Assembly (NCBI GenBank): GCA_014729055.1
Contig: WJKO01000487.1
Location: 1-6,248 of the forward strand
DNA length: 6,248 nt
Reading direction: 5' to 3'
Source: Promethearchaeota archaeon
GTDB taxonomy: Archaea > Asgardarchaeota > Lokiarchaeia > Sigyniarchaeales > Promethearchaeaceae
Part shown: positions 1 to 6,173 of the stretch, piece by piece
Position numbering within the stretch: position 1 is the stretch's first letter
Layout of the letters: each line of letters begins with the position of its first letter
Translations under genes and position numbers: made by a program
Notes under the pieces: generated by a model
Seen by the model: the letters and a program-made list of their open reading frames with translations, nothing else
What the model was told of the DNA's origin: nothing
The model's database searches: none

Positions 1-1105
1 AGTTATCGGAAAAACGACCGTAGTTTATGCTGTTGCAAATGATTTAGGATATGACGTTATTGAAATGAATGCCTCAGATGCCCGTACTGAATCTGAAATT
101 AAAAAGAAGCTAGGTGAGAGCATTAGTTCCACTAATTTAATGGCTTTTATGAAAAGCCCCGAAGAAATGAAGAGGAGAAGACGCAAGAAGATCATATTCA
201 TCGATGAGGTTGATGGAATAAGTGGAAGGAGCGATAGAGGGGGACTTTCTACATTGTTAGATATGCTTAAAAAAACCAAAATACCCATCATAATGGCCAG
301 TAATTTTTATAATAGTAAATTCCGAACGCTTTATAATAACACAAATAAAATTAAATGCAATGGTCTCAAAAAACCGAGCATTATGAATCTGTTAAAACGT
401 ATTGTGCGAGAGGAAGATTTGGAAATTGATTCGAAAACCATAGAAATAATAGCTGACAATTCTTGTGGTGATCTAAGGTCCGCAATTAACGACCTTCAAG
501 CAATTGCACAAGGGCACTTGGACCTCCAAGAAGGAAACATTGAAGAATTTGATATGCATCGTGATGTCCAAGAAAAAATGTACTCATTTATTAAAACAAT
601 GTTTCAAACAAAAACGGTAAAAGGCGCAAAAAATGTCGTAGATTCTGCGGACATAGATTATAATCTGTTGCACCAAGTAGTTTATAGCAATCTCGAGAAC
701 TTTGTAACTGATTCACTTGATATGACAAATGCACTTATGAATATTGCTCAAGCAGATGTAATTATGGGACGTATTAGAAAACAGATGGATTTCAGTACTC
801 TCCCTTATTATTTTGATTTAATATCTGGGGGTGTTGTATTATCGGTAGATTATCCTAACTTGTTCGGATATAAGAAATTCAAATTCCACCGATTTCTTGG
901 GGGTCGTTCCAAGTTTATGGACGATCCACTTGCTGATGAAATACAAGAGGAATTTCTAATATCGAAAAGAGATATTTTACTGGACATATTACCTTATATG
1001 AAAGACTTAATCGAAAGCTATCCGAGATCAGAAAAACGCAAGTTCACAGAGGAGCTTGCAGAAGAGTTTGGTTTGACGGATAGAGAACTTAACAAATACT
1101 TATGA
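1..1105 (+). CDS. rfcL: Replication factor C large subunit (clamp loader), 5'-truncated by window edge
   Basis: This is the large subunit of the archaeal clamp loader, an AAA+ ATPase that, with RFC small subunits, opens PCNA and loads it onto primed DNA. The frame is open from base 2, so the true start lies upstream; 367 codons are visible. Counting from the internal ATG at 65, one sees the end of the P-loop just before it (VIGKTT), then NASDAR (2-7), Walker B IIFIDEVDG (43-51), sensor 1 MASN (77-80) and sensor 2 GDLRSAINDL (135-144). A helical C-terminal collar follows. With the usual short stretch before the P-loop the protein would be roughly 410-420 residues, shorter than many archaeal large subunits. 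Two oddities: the fourth P-loop position is Val instead of Gly, and the C-terminus (ELNKYL) shows no PCNA-interacting motif. The arginine-finger SRC motif of small subunits is absent, which supports the large-subunit call. Confidence 0.93.
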   Translation, partial: VIGKTTVVYAVANDLGYDVIEMNASDARTESEIKKKLGESISSTNLMAFMKSPEEMKRRRRKKIIFIDEVDGISGRSDRGGLSTLLDMLKKTKIPIIMASNFYNSKFRTLYNNTNKIKCNGLKKPSIMNLLKRIVREEDLEIDSKTIEIIADNSCGDLRSAINDLQAIAQGHLDLQEGNIEEFDMHRDVQEKMYSFIKTMFQTKTVKGAKNVVDSADIDYNLLHQVVYSNLENFVTDSLDMTNALMNIAQADVIMGRIRKQMDFSTLPYYFDLISGGVVLSVDYPNLFGYKKFKFHRFLGGRSKFMDDPLADEIQEEFLISKRDILLDILPYMKDLIESYPRSEKRKFTEELAEEFGLTDRELNKYL

Positions 1106-1173
1106 AAAAAATATAATTCACAAAAATTAGAAAAGAATTAGAGAAGAAAGACAATAAATTAATTAAAAATCTT

Positions 1174-1187
1174 GGTGAAAGAATTTG
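1174..1187 (+). promoter_or_regulatory. Shine-Dalgarno site and TTG start of the GH3 gene
   Basis: GGTGA at 1174-1178 matches the archaeal anti-Shine-Dalgarno sequence and lies six bases before TTG at 1185-1187. An in-frame TGA at 1176-1178 lies inside this site, so no earlier start in this frame is possible. The next in-frame ATG is codon 56, which would remove the conserved GH3 N-terminus. Together these fix TTG as the start. Confidence 0.8.
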
Positions 1188-3251
1188 GCAAGCGAAAAAC
1201 CAATTTATAAAGATGAATCAAAAGATATTGAAGAACGTGTCGAGGATTTATTAGGACGTCTTACGTTTGAAGAAAAATGTAAGCTTTGTGCTGGAGAGGG
1301 TAATAATTCTCCACCAGCAATAGAAAGATTAGATATACCTTTATTCGGTATGACTGATGGACCACATGGTGTATCCCCATATCGTTCTGGAGTCGGTCCT
1401 TCGGGAGTAAAGATCCCAGAAGACAGTGAAGGTGCATCTACATACTTTCCAACTGGTATTCAGATGGCATCAACTTGGAATCCAGATTTAATTGAGGATT
1501 TCGGTGCAGCCCTTGCAGAAGAAACAAGAGCAGTTGGTCGTTCGATGCAATTGGGTCCCGCAATGAATATTTGTAGAAATCCAATGAATGGAAGGACTTT
1601 TGAATATTATTCTGAAGATCCCTTGTTATCTGGAAAAATGGGGGCAGCTGCTGTTAGAGGTCTTCAGAGTAAGAGAATTGCCCCGTGTGTCAAGCATTTT
1701 GTAGCAAACAACTTTGAAAGTAATCGATTTAAAGTGAATGCAGTTATAGACGAACAAACGCTTCGCGAAATATATCTCAAAGGATTTGAAATCGTTGTAA
1801 AAGAATCGGATCCTTGGGGTGTTATGAGTTCTTATAACAAAATAAATGGCACTTATGTATCCGAACATAAAAGAATTCTCAGAGAAATACTAAAAGAGGA
1901 ATGGGGTTTTAGTGGTATGGTTGTATCAGATTGGGGTGCAACAAAACATACTTCTGGGATCAAAGGATTAATTGAGGCAGGTTTGGACGTTGAAATGGGT
2001 TCCAGATTTATGTATAACATAGATGAAATGAAACGGATGAAAGAAGCGGGTGAATTTCCAGAAGAATATTTTGATGATAATATCCGGAGATTCTTACGCA
2101 CAATGTTACGTGTTGGAAATTTTGACGATCCAGATAGTCTCCCCGAAGGAAGAATTAATACTGAAGATCATCAACTGCTCAGTCGTAAAATGGCAGAAGA
2201 AGGAATGATCCTGCTCAAGAACGATAATAGTCTATTACCACTAAACATCAATAAAATCAAGAAAATTGCAATATTTGGAAAACATGCAGATATAAAATTT
2301 GGGCGCAAGAAGCTTGGTGGAGGTAGTTCCGCCGTATTTCCTCCTTATGAGATCACCGTCCGAGAAGGTTTAACAAATAAGTGCAAAGGAAAAATTGAAA
2401 TTGTCGAGGATGCCGAAGAAGCAGATGTATGTATTGTATGCGTGGGTTTAGAACATAGCCATGACTTTAAAGGAGGAGATCATGAAGGCAGTGATCGTTT
2501 GCGTTATGATCTGGGTATATTACAACCGCGATTAGTCAATTCAGTTGTAAAGAAGAACTCTAATACCATAGTAGTATGTATCAATGGGTCACCATTTGGC
2601 ATGGAGAAGTTTGCAGATAACGTGCCAGCAATATTGGAGGCATGGTATGGGGGTATGGAAATAGGAAATGTCGTTGCAGATATTCTCTTTGGTAACGTGA
2701 ATCCATCCGGAAAATTACCCGTTTCATGGCCTAAATCTAAAAGTGATATCCATACGGCACTTTCCTTGTGGGATACAATTATTCCAATAAAGGAGGTTGT
2801 ATATGAAGAGGGAATCTTCATCGGATATAGGTATTATGATTCCAAGAATGTAAATCCAAGATTTTGTTTCGGTTATGGTTTATCTTATACGGATTTTGAA
2901 TATAGTAATTTGATTGTAAGTGCTACAGAATTGCATGAACGAGGAAAATTAAACATTTCATGCATGATTAAAAACACCGGAGAGATGGATGGTGCCGAGA
3001 TCATCCAATTGTATATAAGTGATAAGAATGCCGGTATTAAACGCCCTAAGAAAGAGCTTAAAGGATTCAAAAAAGTTTTCCTAAAAGCGGGAGAAGAGAA
3101 AAAGGTGGAATTTGAATTAACATCTGGAGATATCGCTTATTTTGACATCAATGCTAATGACTGGTTAGCCAGAGAAGGAAGTTACGATATATTGGTTGGC
3201 GCATCTTCGCGAGATATCAAATTCAGAAATAATTTTTCCTATAAGATGTGA
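1185..3251 (+). CDS. Glycoside hydrolase family 3, probable beta-glucosidase
   Basis: This 688-residue enzyme is expected to release terminal beta-linked sugars, most likely glucose, from oligosaccharides by a retaining mechanism. The N-terminal barrel domain (about 10-320) contains the -1 subsite Asp58 in TDGPHG, the GRTFEYYSEDP segment (136-146), Lys170-His171 followed by NNFESNR, and the nucleophile Asp249 in VVSDW. The alpha/beta sandwich domain (about 340-560) has EGSDR (434-438), whose Glu434 is the probable acid/base, plus GNVNPSGKLPVSWP (503-516) and FGYGLSYTDFEY. A fibronectin-III-like domain closes the protein (about 585-680, ending near VGASSRDI). The order and length match Thermotoga-type Bgl3B enzymes (about 720 residues). 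The KHFVANN motif, not the NagZ-type KHFPGH, argues against an N-acetylglucosaminidase. No signal peptide is visible, so it is probably cytoplasmic and acts on imported sugars. It starts at TTG, 79 bases after the RFC gene. Exact specificity (glucose, xylose, other) cannot be read from sequence. Confidence 0.95.
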   Translation: MASEKPIYKDESKDIEERVEDLLGRLTFEEKCKLCAGEGNNSPPAIERLDIPLFGMTDGPHGVSPYRSGVGPSGVKIPEDSEGASTYFPTGIQMASTWNPDLIEDFGAALAEETRAVGRSMQLGPAMNICRNPMNGRTFEYYSEDPLLSGKMGAAAVRGLQSKRIAPCVKHFVANNFESNRFKVNAVIDEQTLREIYLKGFEIVVKESDPWGVMSSYNKINGTYVSEHKRILREILKEEWGFSGMVVSDWGATKHTSGIKGLIEAGLDVEMGSRFMYNIDEMKRMKEAGEFPEEYFDDNIRRFLRTMLRVGNFDDPDSLPEGRINTEDHQLLSRKMAEEGMILLKNDNSLLPLNINKIKKIAIFGKHADIKFGRKKLGGGSSAVFPPYEITVREGLTNKCKGKIEIVEDAEEADVCIVCVGLEHSHDFKGGDHEGSDRLRYDLGILQPRLVNSVVKKNSNTIVVCINGSPFGMEKFADNVPAILEAWYGGMEIGNVVADILFGNVNPSGKLPVSWPKSKSDIHTALSLWDTIIPIKEVVYEEGIFIGYRYYDSKNVNPRFCFGYGLSYTDFEYSNLIVSATELHERGKLNISCMIKNTGEMDGAEIIQLYISDKNAGIKRPKKELKGFKKVFLKAGEEKKVEFELTSGDIAYFDINANDWLAREGSYDILVGASSRDIKFRNNFSYKM

Positions 3252-3270
3252 AAATACTTATATTCTGATT

Positions 3271-3328
3271 ATTTTTTCCCTTTTTTATTCGGAAAAAAAT
3301 ATTTCATCTTCAGCAAAGTGAAAAAAAA
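3271..3328. terminator. Bidirectional terminator between convergent genes
   Basis: TTTTTTCC (3272-3279) is perfectly complementary to GGAAAAAA (3291-3298) across an 11-base loop that itself holds a T6 run (3281-3286). On the + strand the T runs follow the GH3 stop by about 20 bases. On the - strand the A7 (3293-3299) and A8 (3321-3328) runs read as T tracts just after the zinc-ribbon gene. T-rich tracts are the known archaeal termination signal; the hairpin may be incidental. Confidence 0.6.
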
Positions 3329-3346
3329 TAAAATATAATATGACTT

Positions 3347-3646
3347 TTAATAGTCCGCTCCGCAATGAGGGCACATCTCTGGATATTTCGCTCGTTCGAA
3401 TCGAGTACCACAATATTCGCAAACATAGTATTTGTTTATCTTTTCTTGATGTTCTTGATATTCCTCTTCTTTCTGGCTATATCTGATCGCGATAACGGCA
3501 ATTAACGTGAAGGGGACAAATACTGCTGTTACAATTGGTGCAGCTTCTGGTGCTGCTAACCAAACTGGGAGTAGCATAAATCCTAAGAAAAATATTGCTA
3601 CAATAGTGGCGATAGGAAATCTTGGTTTTTTTGGTGGTTGACTCAT
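3347..3646 (-). CDS. Small membrane protein with two helices and a C-terminal zinc ribbon
   Basis: A 99-residue protein of unknown function. After a short basic, proline-rich N-terminus (PPKKPR) there are two hydrophobic segments, about 12-32 and 36-56, joined by a short turn that would form a helical hairpin in the membrane. A charged, probably helical linker follows (57-72, rich in Glu, Gln and Lys). The tail has two knuckles, C76-EY-C79 and C92-PH-C95, thirteen residues of spacing between the inner cysteines after a glycine, typical of a rubredoxin-like zinc ribbon. Small membrane proteins with such ribbons are common hypothetical proteins in archaea. The positive N-terminus and short loop suggest that both ends face the cytoplasm. 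It stands alone between a convergent and a divergent neighbour. No Shine-Dalgarno site precedes ATG 3646, but a TATA-like box sits at the distance expected for a leaderless mRNA. The ribbon could bind nucleic acid or protein; no specific role is assigned. Confidence 0.85.
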   Translation of the reverse strand: MSQPPKKPRFPIATIVAIFFLGFMLLPVWLAAPEAAPIVTAVFVPFTLIAVIAIRYSQKEEEYQEHQEKINKYYVCEYCGTRFERAKYPEMCPHCGADY

Positions 3647-3667
3647 AATTTAATTTAATTGCAAGAG

Positions 3668-3684
3668 TAAATAATAATTTTCTA
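3668..3684 (-). promoter_or_regulatory. Candidate BRE/TATA promoter for the zinc-ribbon membrane protein
   Basis: Read on the - strand, TAGAAAA runs into AATTATTATTTA. This resembles a purine-rich BRE followed by an AT-rich TATA element. The TATA part (3668-3679) lies 22-33 bases before the ATG at 3646, so transcription would begin at or next to the start codon (leaderless). The call rests on composition and spacing in an AT-rich background. Confidence 0.4.
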
Positions 3685-3729
3685 ATCCGTTCCTCCAACC
3701 CAAATATGAGTATTACCCAAAATAAACAA

Positions 3730-3748
3730 CTTTATTAGTAATAATACA
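3730..3748 (+). promoter_or_regulatory. Candidate promoter of the ECF S component-like gene
   Basis: CTTTATTAGTAATAATACA follows an A-rich stretch (AAATAAACAA) that could serve as BRE. A TATA at 3731-3738 would give a short leader, and one at 3741-3747 would give a leaderless transcript from ATG 3771. The region is too AT-rich to choose between them. The divergent promoter of the zinc-ribbon gene lies about 60 bases away in the same 124-base gap. Confidence 0.3.
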
Positions 3749-3770
3749 TAGAACAAATCTAAAAACATGG

Positions 3771-4475
3771 ATGATATCTATGGAACCTAATAAGTCTGAT
3801 TCGGGAAATATTGAAGAACAAGAGAGAGTTGTTATTAAAAAAGACCGCTCCAATCTTATAATTAAGATCGCAGGTAGTGCAATCTTTAGTGCATTATCAT
3901 ATGTAGTTCAGTGGGCATTTAAGCCAATTGTTGATGCTTTCAGGATCCCTGGTTGGGAAATGACCTGGTTTGATCCAGTATCAATCATTTGGATAATGGC
4001 ATTCTTTATTTTTGGATATGAAGCGGGTTTCTTGACAACAATTATCGGAAGTCTACTACTTCTATTGACTGATCCCGCTGCATGGTTGGGACCCTTGATG
4101 AAGTTTACTGCAACTATACCTCTAATTATAGTACCTCTTGTAGTAATGAAATTAAGGAGGAAAACACTGACGAGTGAAAATCTGCTTGAGAAGAAGAATA
4201 TAATTCTTAGCTGGTTCGGTTCAGTTAGTATCCGAGTACCAGTAATGATGTTGATGAATTACATTGCAATAATCTATTTATTACCTTTAATTCTTCCATT
4301 TCCAATAAGTCCAGCGGATTTTAACTTAGATTATCTAGGGCTACCCGCTGTAAATGGGTGGTTTGCAGTTTTCATAACGGTGATTATTGCTAACACTATA
4401 CAAACAGTTTGGGATATAGGTGGCGCGTACCTTATTGTCAAAGCCGTATTAAAGATTAGAAATATCCCTTGGTAA
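3771..4475 (+). CDS. Probable ECF transporter S component (substrate-binding membrane subunit)
   Basis: A 234-residue integral membrane protein. After a charged 28-residue N-terminus come about six hydrophobic segments: 30-50, 68-84, 86-100, 107-127, 145-176 and 197-226. Helix 1 carries A37-IFS-A41, matching the AxxxA motif that S components use to dock on the EcfT scaffold. The segment from FDPVSIIWIMAFFIFG through GSLLLLLTDPAAW to MKFTATIP resembles the RibU-like group, in which a buried loop and helices 4-6 bind a vitamin. The expected role is high-affinity capture of a vitamin or similar micronutrient, which then needs EcfA ATPases and EcfT. None of these is encoded here, so a shared ECF module elsewhere in the genome is inferred. 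The substrate cannot be read from sequence. ATG 3771 is used; ATG 3780 (codon 4), with weak GGATGAT upstream, is an alternative. It could instead be another small polytopic transporter or enzyme. Confidence 0.7.
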   Translation: MISMEPNKSDSGNIEEQERVVIKKDRSNLIIKIAGSAIFSALSYVVQWAFKPIVDAFRIPGWEMTWFDPVSIIWIMAFFIFGYEAGFLTTIIGSLLLLLTDPAAWLGPLMKFTATIPLIIVPLVVMKLRRKTLTSENLLEKKNIILSWFGSVSIRVPVMMLMNYIAIIYLLPLILPFPISPADFNLDYLGLPAVNGWFAVFITVIIANTIQTVWDIGGAYLIVKAVLKIRNIPW

Positions 4476-4480
4476 ATACG

Positions 4481-4516
4481 AGATTCTATAAAACGAATCT
4501 TCAAATTACTTTTTTT
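4481..4516 (+). terminator. Hairpin plus T-run terminator after the S component gene
   Basis: AGATTC (4481-4486) pairs with GAATCT (4495-4500) across an eight-base AT-rich loop. A T7 run (4510-4516) and further T5 runs at 4521-4525 and 4534-4538 follow. It starts five bases after the TAA stop at 4473-4475. The T tracts alone would suffice for archaeal termination. This separates the S component from the dehydrogenase downstream. Confidence 0.6.
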
Positions 4517-4549
4517 CTTATTTTTATTAGATCTTTTTACGAGATTTCA

Positions 4550-4556
4550 TTTAAAA
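4550..4556 (+). promoter_or_regulatory. Candidate TATA box of the dehydrogenase gene
   Basis: TTTAAAA is centred about 34 bases before ATG 4587 and about 19 before GTG 4572. A start of transcription some 25 bases downstream would fall near 4578-4580. That gives a short leader for the ATG and would exclude the GTG start. Moderate support only, because the region is AT-rich. Confidence 0.35.
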
Positions 4557-4586
4557 GCAATCTTTTGTCGAGTGATAGAAAAGTCT

Positions 4587-5717
4587 ATGAGAGAAATTAC
4601 AGTAGTCGGTGCCGGGGATATGGGACATGGCATCGCAGAAGTTAGTGCAATTGCGGGTTTTAGGGTTTTTTTAGTCGATATTAATGAAGAAATCCTTAAA
4701 AATGCCGTAAAAAATATTCGAAAGAGCTTAAAAAAACTAGCGCGAAAAAAAAAAATTAAGAAAGATGAAGTAAAAGCAATAGAAGATAGGATTATTACGA
4801 GAACAAAGATAGATGAAGCGCTAAATAATTCAGAGATCGTATTCGAAGCGGTTAGTGAGAACCAAAAACTGAAAAGAAAAATTTTTTCTGAAATAGAAAA
4901 ATGCATTCCAAACGATAGCCTTATTGCATCAAACACATCATATTTTAGCATTGCAGAATTGAGTGAAGGATTCAACCATCCTGAGCGATTTCTTGGTATG
5001 CATTTCTTCAATCCAGTAGTATTAATGAAGAGCCTTGAAATTATCAAAGGGAAACACACTTCAAAAAAAACGATTGAAAAAGCTCTATCAATTGCAGAAA
5101 AACTAAATAAGATTGGTATAGTGGTAAAAGATTCTCCCGGATTTGTTGTGAATAGAGTGCAGATGCCGACACAGATACTTCTATGCAATGCCGTCGAGAA
5201 GGGAATGATTACACCGAATCAAATAGATGCTGCGATGAAGAATATGGGCTTACCAATGGGTGCATTTGAAGTCATGGACTATAGTGGATTGGACGTTAGT
5301 CTGCACGGGTTAGAATACATGTCTAAAAAGTTGGGTCCTGAATATGGGCCTAATCAATGGTTTGTTGATTTAGTTCAAGCAGGAAAATTAGGTAAAAAAA
5401 CCGGGGAGGGTATATATGATTGGTCTTCTGGTCGTGCAAATATAGACCTTACGGATTCAACGGATAAAATAAAGCCCATAGACTTGATGATTGTGCAAAT
5501 CAATGAAGGAATGAAAGTATTGGAAGAGGAAATCGTTAATTCATATAAAGATATTGATTTACTGATAAAGAATGGAACGGGAAATCCTATGGGAATCTTT
5601 GGCTTATTAAAAAGCATAGGAAAAGAAAAAATCATAAAAAGATGTAAAGAATTTGCCCAGATGTTCGGTTTAGAATTGTTTAAACCTACCAAGAAATTAA
5701 GAGAATGGACAAATTAG
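4587..5717 (+). CDS. 3-hydroxyacyl-CoA dehydrogenase (NAD-dependent)
   Basis: This enzyme oxidises (S)-3-hydroxyacyl-CoA to 3-ketoacyl-CoA with NAD+, or the reverse, in fatty-acid breakdown or butyryl-CoA-type metabolism. Numbering from ATG 4587 (376 residues): Rossmann fold with GAGDMG (8-13) and Asp31 in VDIN, which selects NAD over NADP; SNTS (115-118); GMHFFNP (137-143); LEII; and DSPGFVVNRV. Ser118, His139, Glu151 and Asn189 keep exactly the spacing of the human catalytic residues Ser137, His158, Glu170 and Asn208. The first C-terminal helical domain spans about 182-280, ending in GKKTGEGIYDW. A second, shorter copy follows (about 297-370, with GNPMGIFGLLKSIG). Many archaeal homologues continue into an enoyl-CoA hydratase domain; this one stops before it. 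An in-frame GTG at 4572 would add five residues, but GTGAT there works better as the ribosome site for ATG 4587. The gene contains an A11 run, and its stop overlaps that of the convergent gene. Confidence 0.93.
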   Translation: MREITVVGAGDMGHGIAEVSAIAGFRVFLVDINEEILKNAVKNIRKSLKKLARKKKIKKDEVKAIEDRIITRTKIDEALNNSEIVFEAVSENQKLKRKIFSEIEKCIPNDSLIASNTSYFSIAELSEGFNHPERFLGMHFFNPVVLMKSLEIIKGKHTSKKTIEKALSIAEKLNKIGIVVKDSPGFVVNRVQMPTQILLCNAVEKGMITPNQIDAAMKNMGLPMGAFEVMDYSGLDVSLHGLEYMSKKLGPEYGPNQWFVDLVQAGKLGKKTGEGIYDWSSGRANIDLTDSTDKIKPIDLMIVQINEGMKVLEEEIVNSYKDIDLLIKNGTGNPMGIFGLLKSIGKEKIIKRCKEFAQMFGLELFKPTKKLREWTN

Positions 5718-6115
5718 CAAACTTTGCGATAATTTTCGATATTTCCATTAATTTCTTTGCAAAATGAATGTAAACAGAAAAGACCTTTATCAGCGATTTT
5801 TATTCCGTAGATTAAACTTCTTTTTCTGCAATCGTCACAAAGATTGTTCACTTGTTCCGTTTTATAGACTTTTATCGTATTATCGTAGATTATATCATCC
5901 AAGGGTGTAATTCGGAGCTTTCCTTCATTATAAATTTCGTTTAAAAGACTACTTAAGGATGCCATGTTTTGCTTTTTTATGATATAATTTTCATCCAATA
6001 TCCCAATAAACTGATTATTTTTATCTAATATTAATAATAATTTGAATTCAGGGAGTTTTAATTTTGTTAATTTTTCTATTTCTTGATTTATGATTGTTTT
6101 TTCTTTTATAGCCAT
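5714..6115 (-). CDS. Hypothetical protein with a C-terminal cysteine cluster (possible metal site)
   Basis: I do not recognise this family. From ATG 6115 it has 133 residues. The N-terminal part (1-22) is charged and probably helical. KLLLILDKNNQFIGILDE (25-42) looks like a strand-turn-strand similar to part of a CBS domain, but the rest is too short for a paired CBS module. A helical stretch (about 44-62) leads to a beta-rich part, then C93-DD-C96, seventeen residues, C114-LHSF-C119, and a final Cys133. The C-x2-C and C-x4-C pairs could bind zinc or an iron-sulphur cluster. There is no signal peptide or membrane segment, so it is probably cytoplasmic. The frame extends upstream to TTG 6172, but ATG 6115 is preferred. 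GTGAG lies four bases before it, and the extra 19 residues look like untranslated AT-rich sequence. It could be regulatory or structural; no function is claimed. Confidence 0.7.
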   Translation of the reverse strand: MAIKEKTIINQEIEKLTKLKLPEFKLLLILDKNNQFIGILDENYIIKKQNMASLSSLLNEIYNEGKLRITPLDDIIYDNTIKVYKTEQVNNLCDDCRKRSLIYGIKIADKGLFCLHSFCKEINGNIENYRKVC

Positions 6116-6173
6116 ATGTCTCACTTTTTTGATTTTTAATTGAGTGATACTAAATGAAAATAAGACCCTCAAA

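Noticed and set aside
1..64. Intein junction in the RFC P-loop
   Set aside because: RFC inteins often sit at the P-loop, but the few visible residues before it show no His-Asn end and the extein reads continuously through GKTT.
2504..2821. A 105-codon minus-strand open frame inside the GH3 gene
   Set aside because: Antisense shadow of a conserved coding region, with no domain signature or ribosome site of its own.
3477..3698. A 73-codon minus-strand open frame overlapping the zinc-ribbon gene in another frame
   Set aside because: The competing frame has a coherent two-helix plus CxxC/CxxC protein and a placed promoter; this one is low-complexity without structure.
3647..3770. Riboswitch upstream of the S component gene
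   Set aside because: The gap is only 124 bases, is AT-rich, holds two promoters, and shows no stable stem set or conserved riboswitch core.
4572..4586. GTG 4572 as the start of the dehydrogenase
   Set aside because: The GTGAT here fits a ribosome site for ATG 4587, and homologues begin close to the Rossmann strand, as the ATG start does. It remains possible.
4547..5188. A 213-codon open frame on the minus strand inside the dehydrogenase gene
   Set aside because: It is the antisense shadow of a well-supported enzyme gene. Its Ser/Phe/Ile-rich composition is what reversed Lys- and Glu-rich codons produce, and it has no recognisable domain.
6116..6172. N-terminal extension of the Cys-cluster protein from TTG 6172
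   Set aside because: A TATA-like element at 6174-6186 would place the transcript start downstream of this TTG, and a GTGAG ribosome site precedes ATG 6115.
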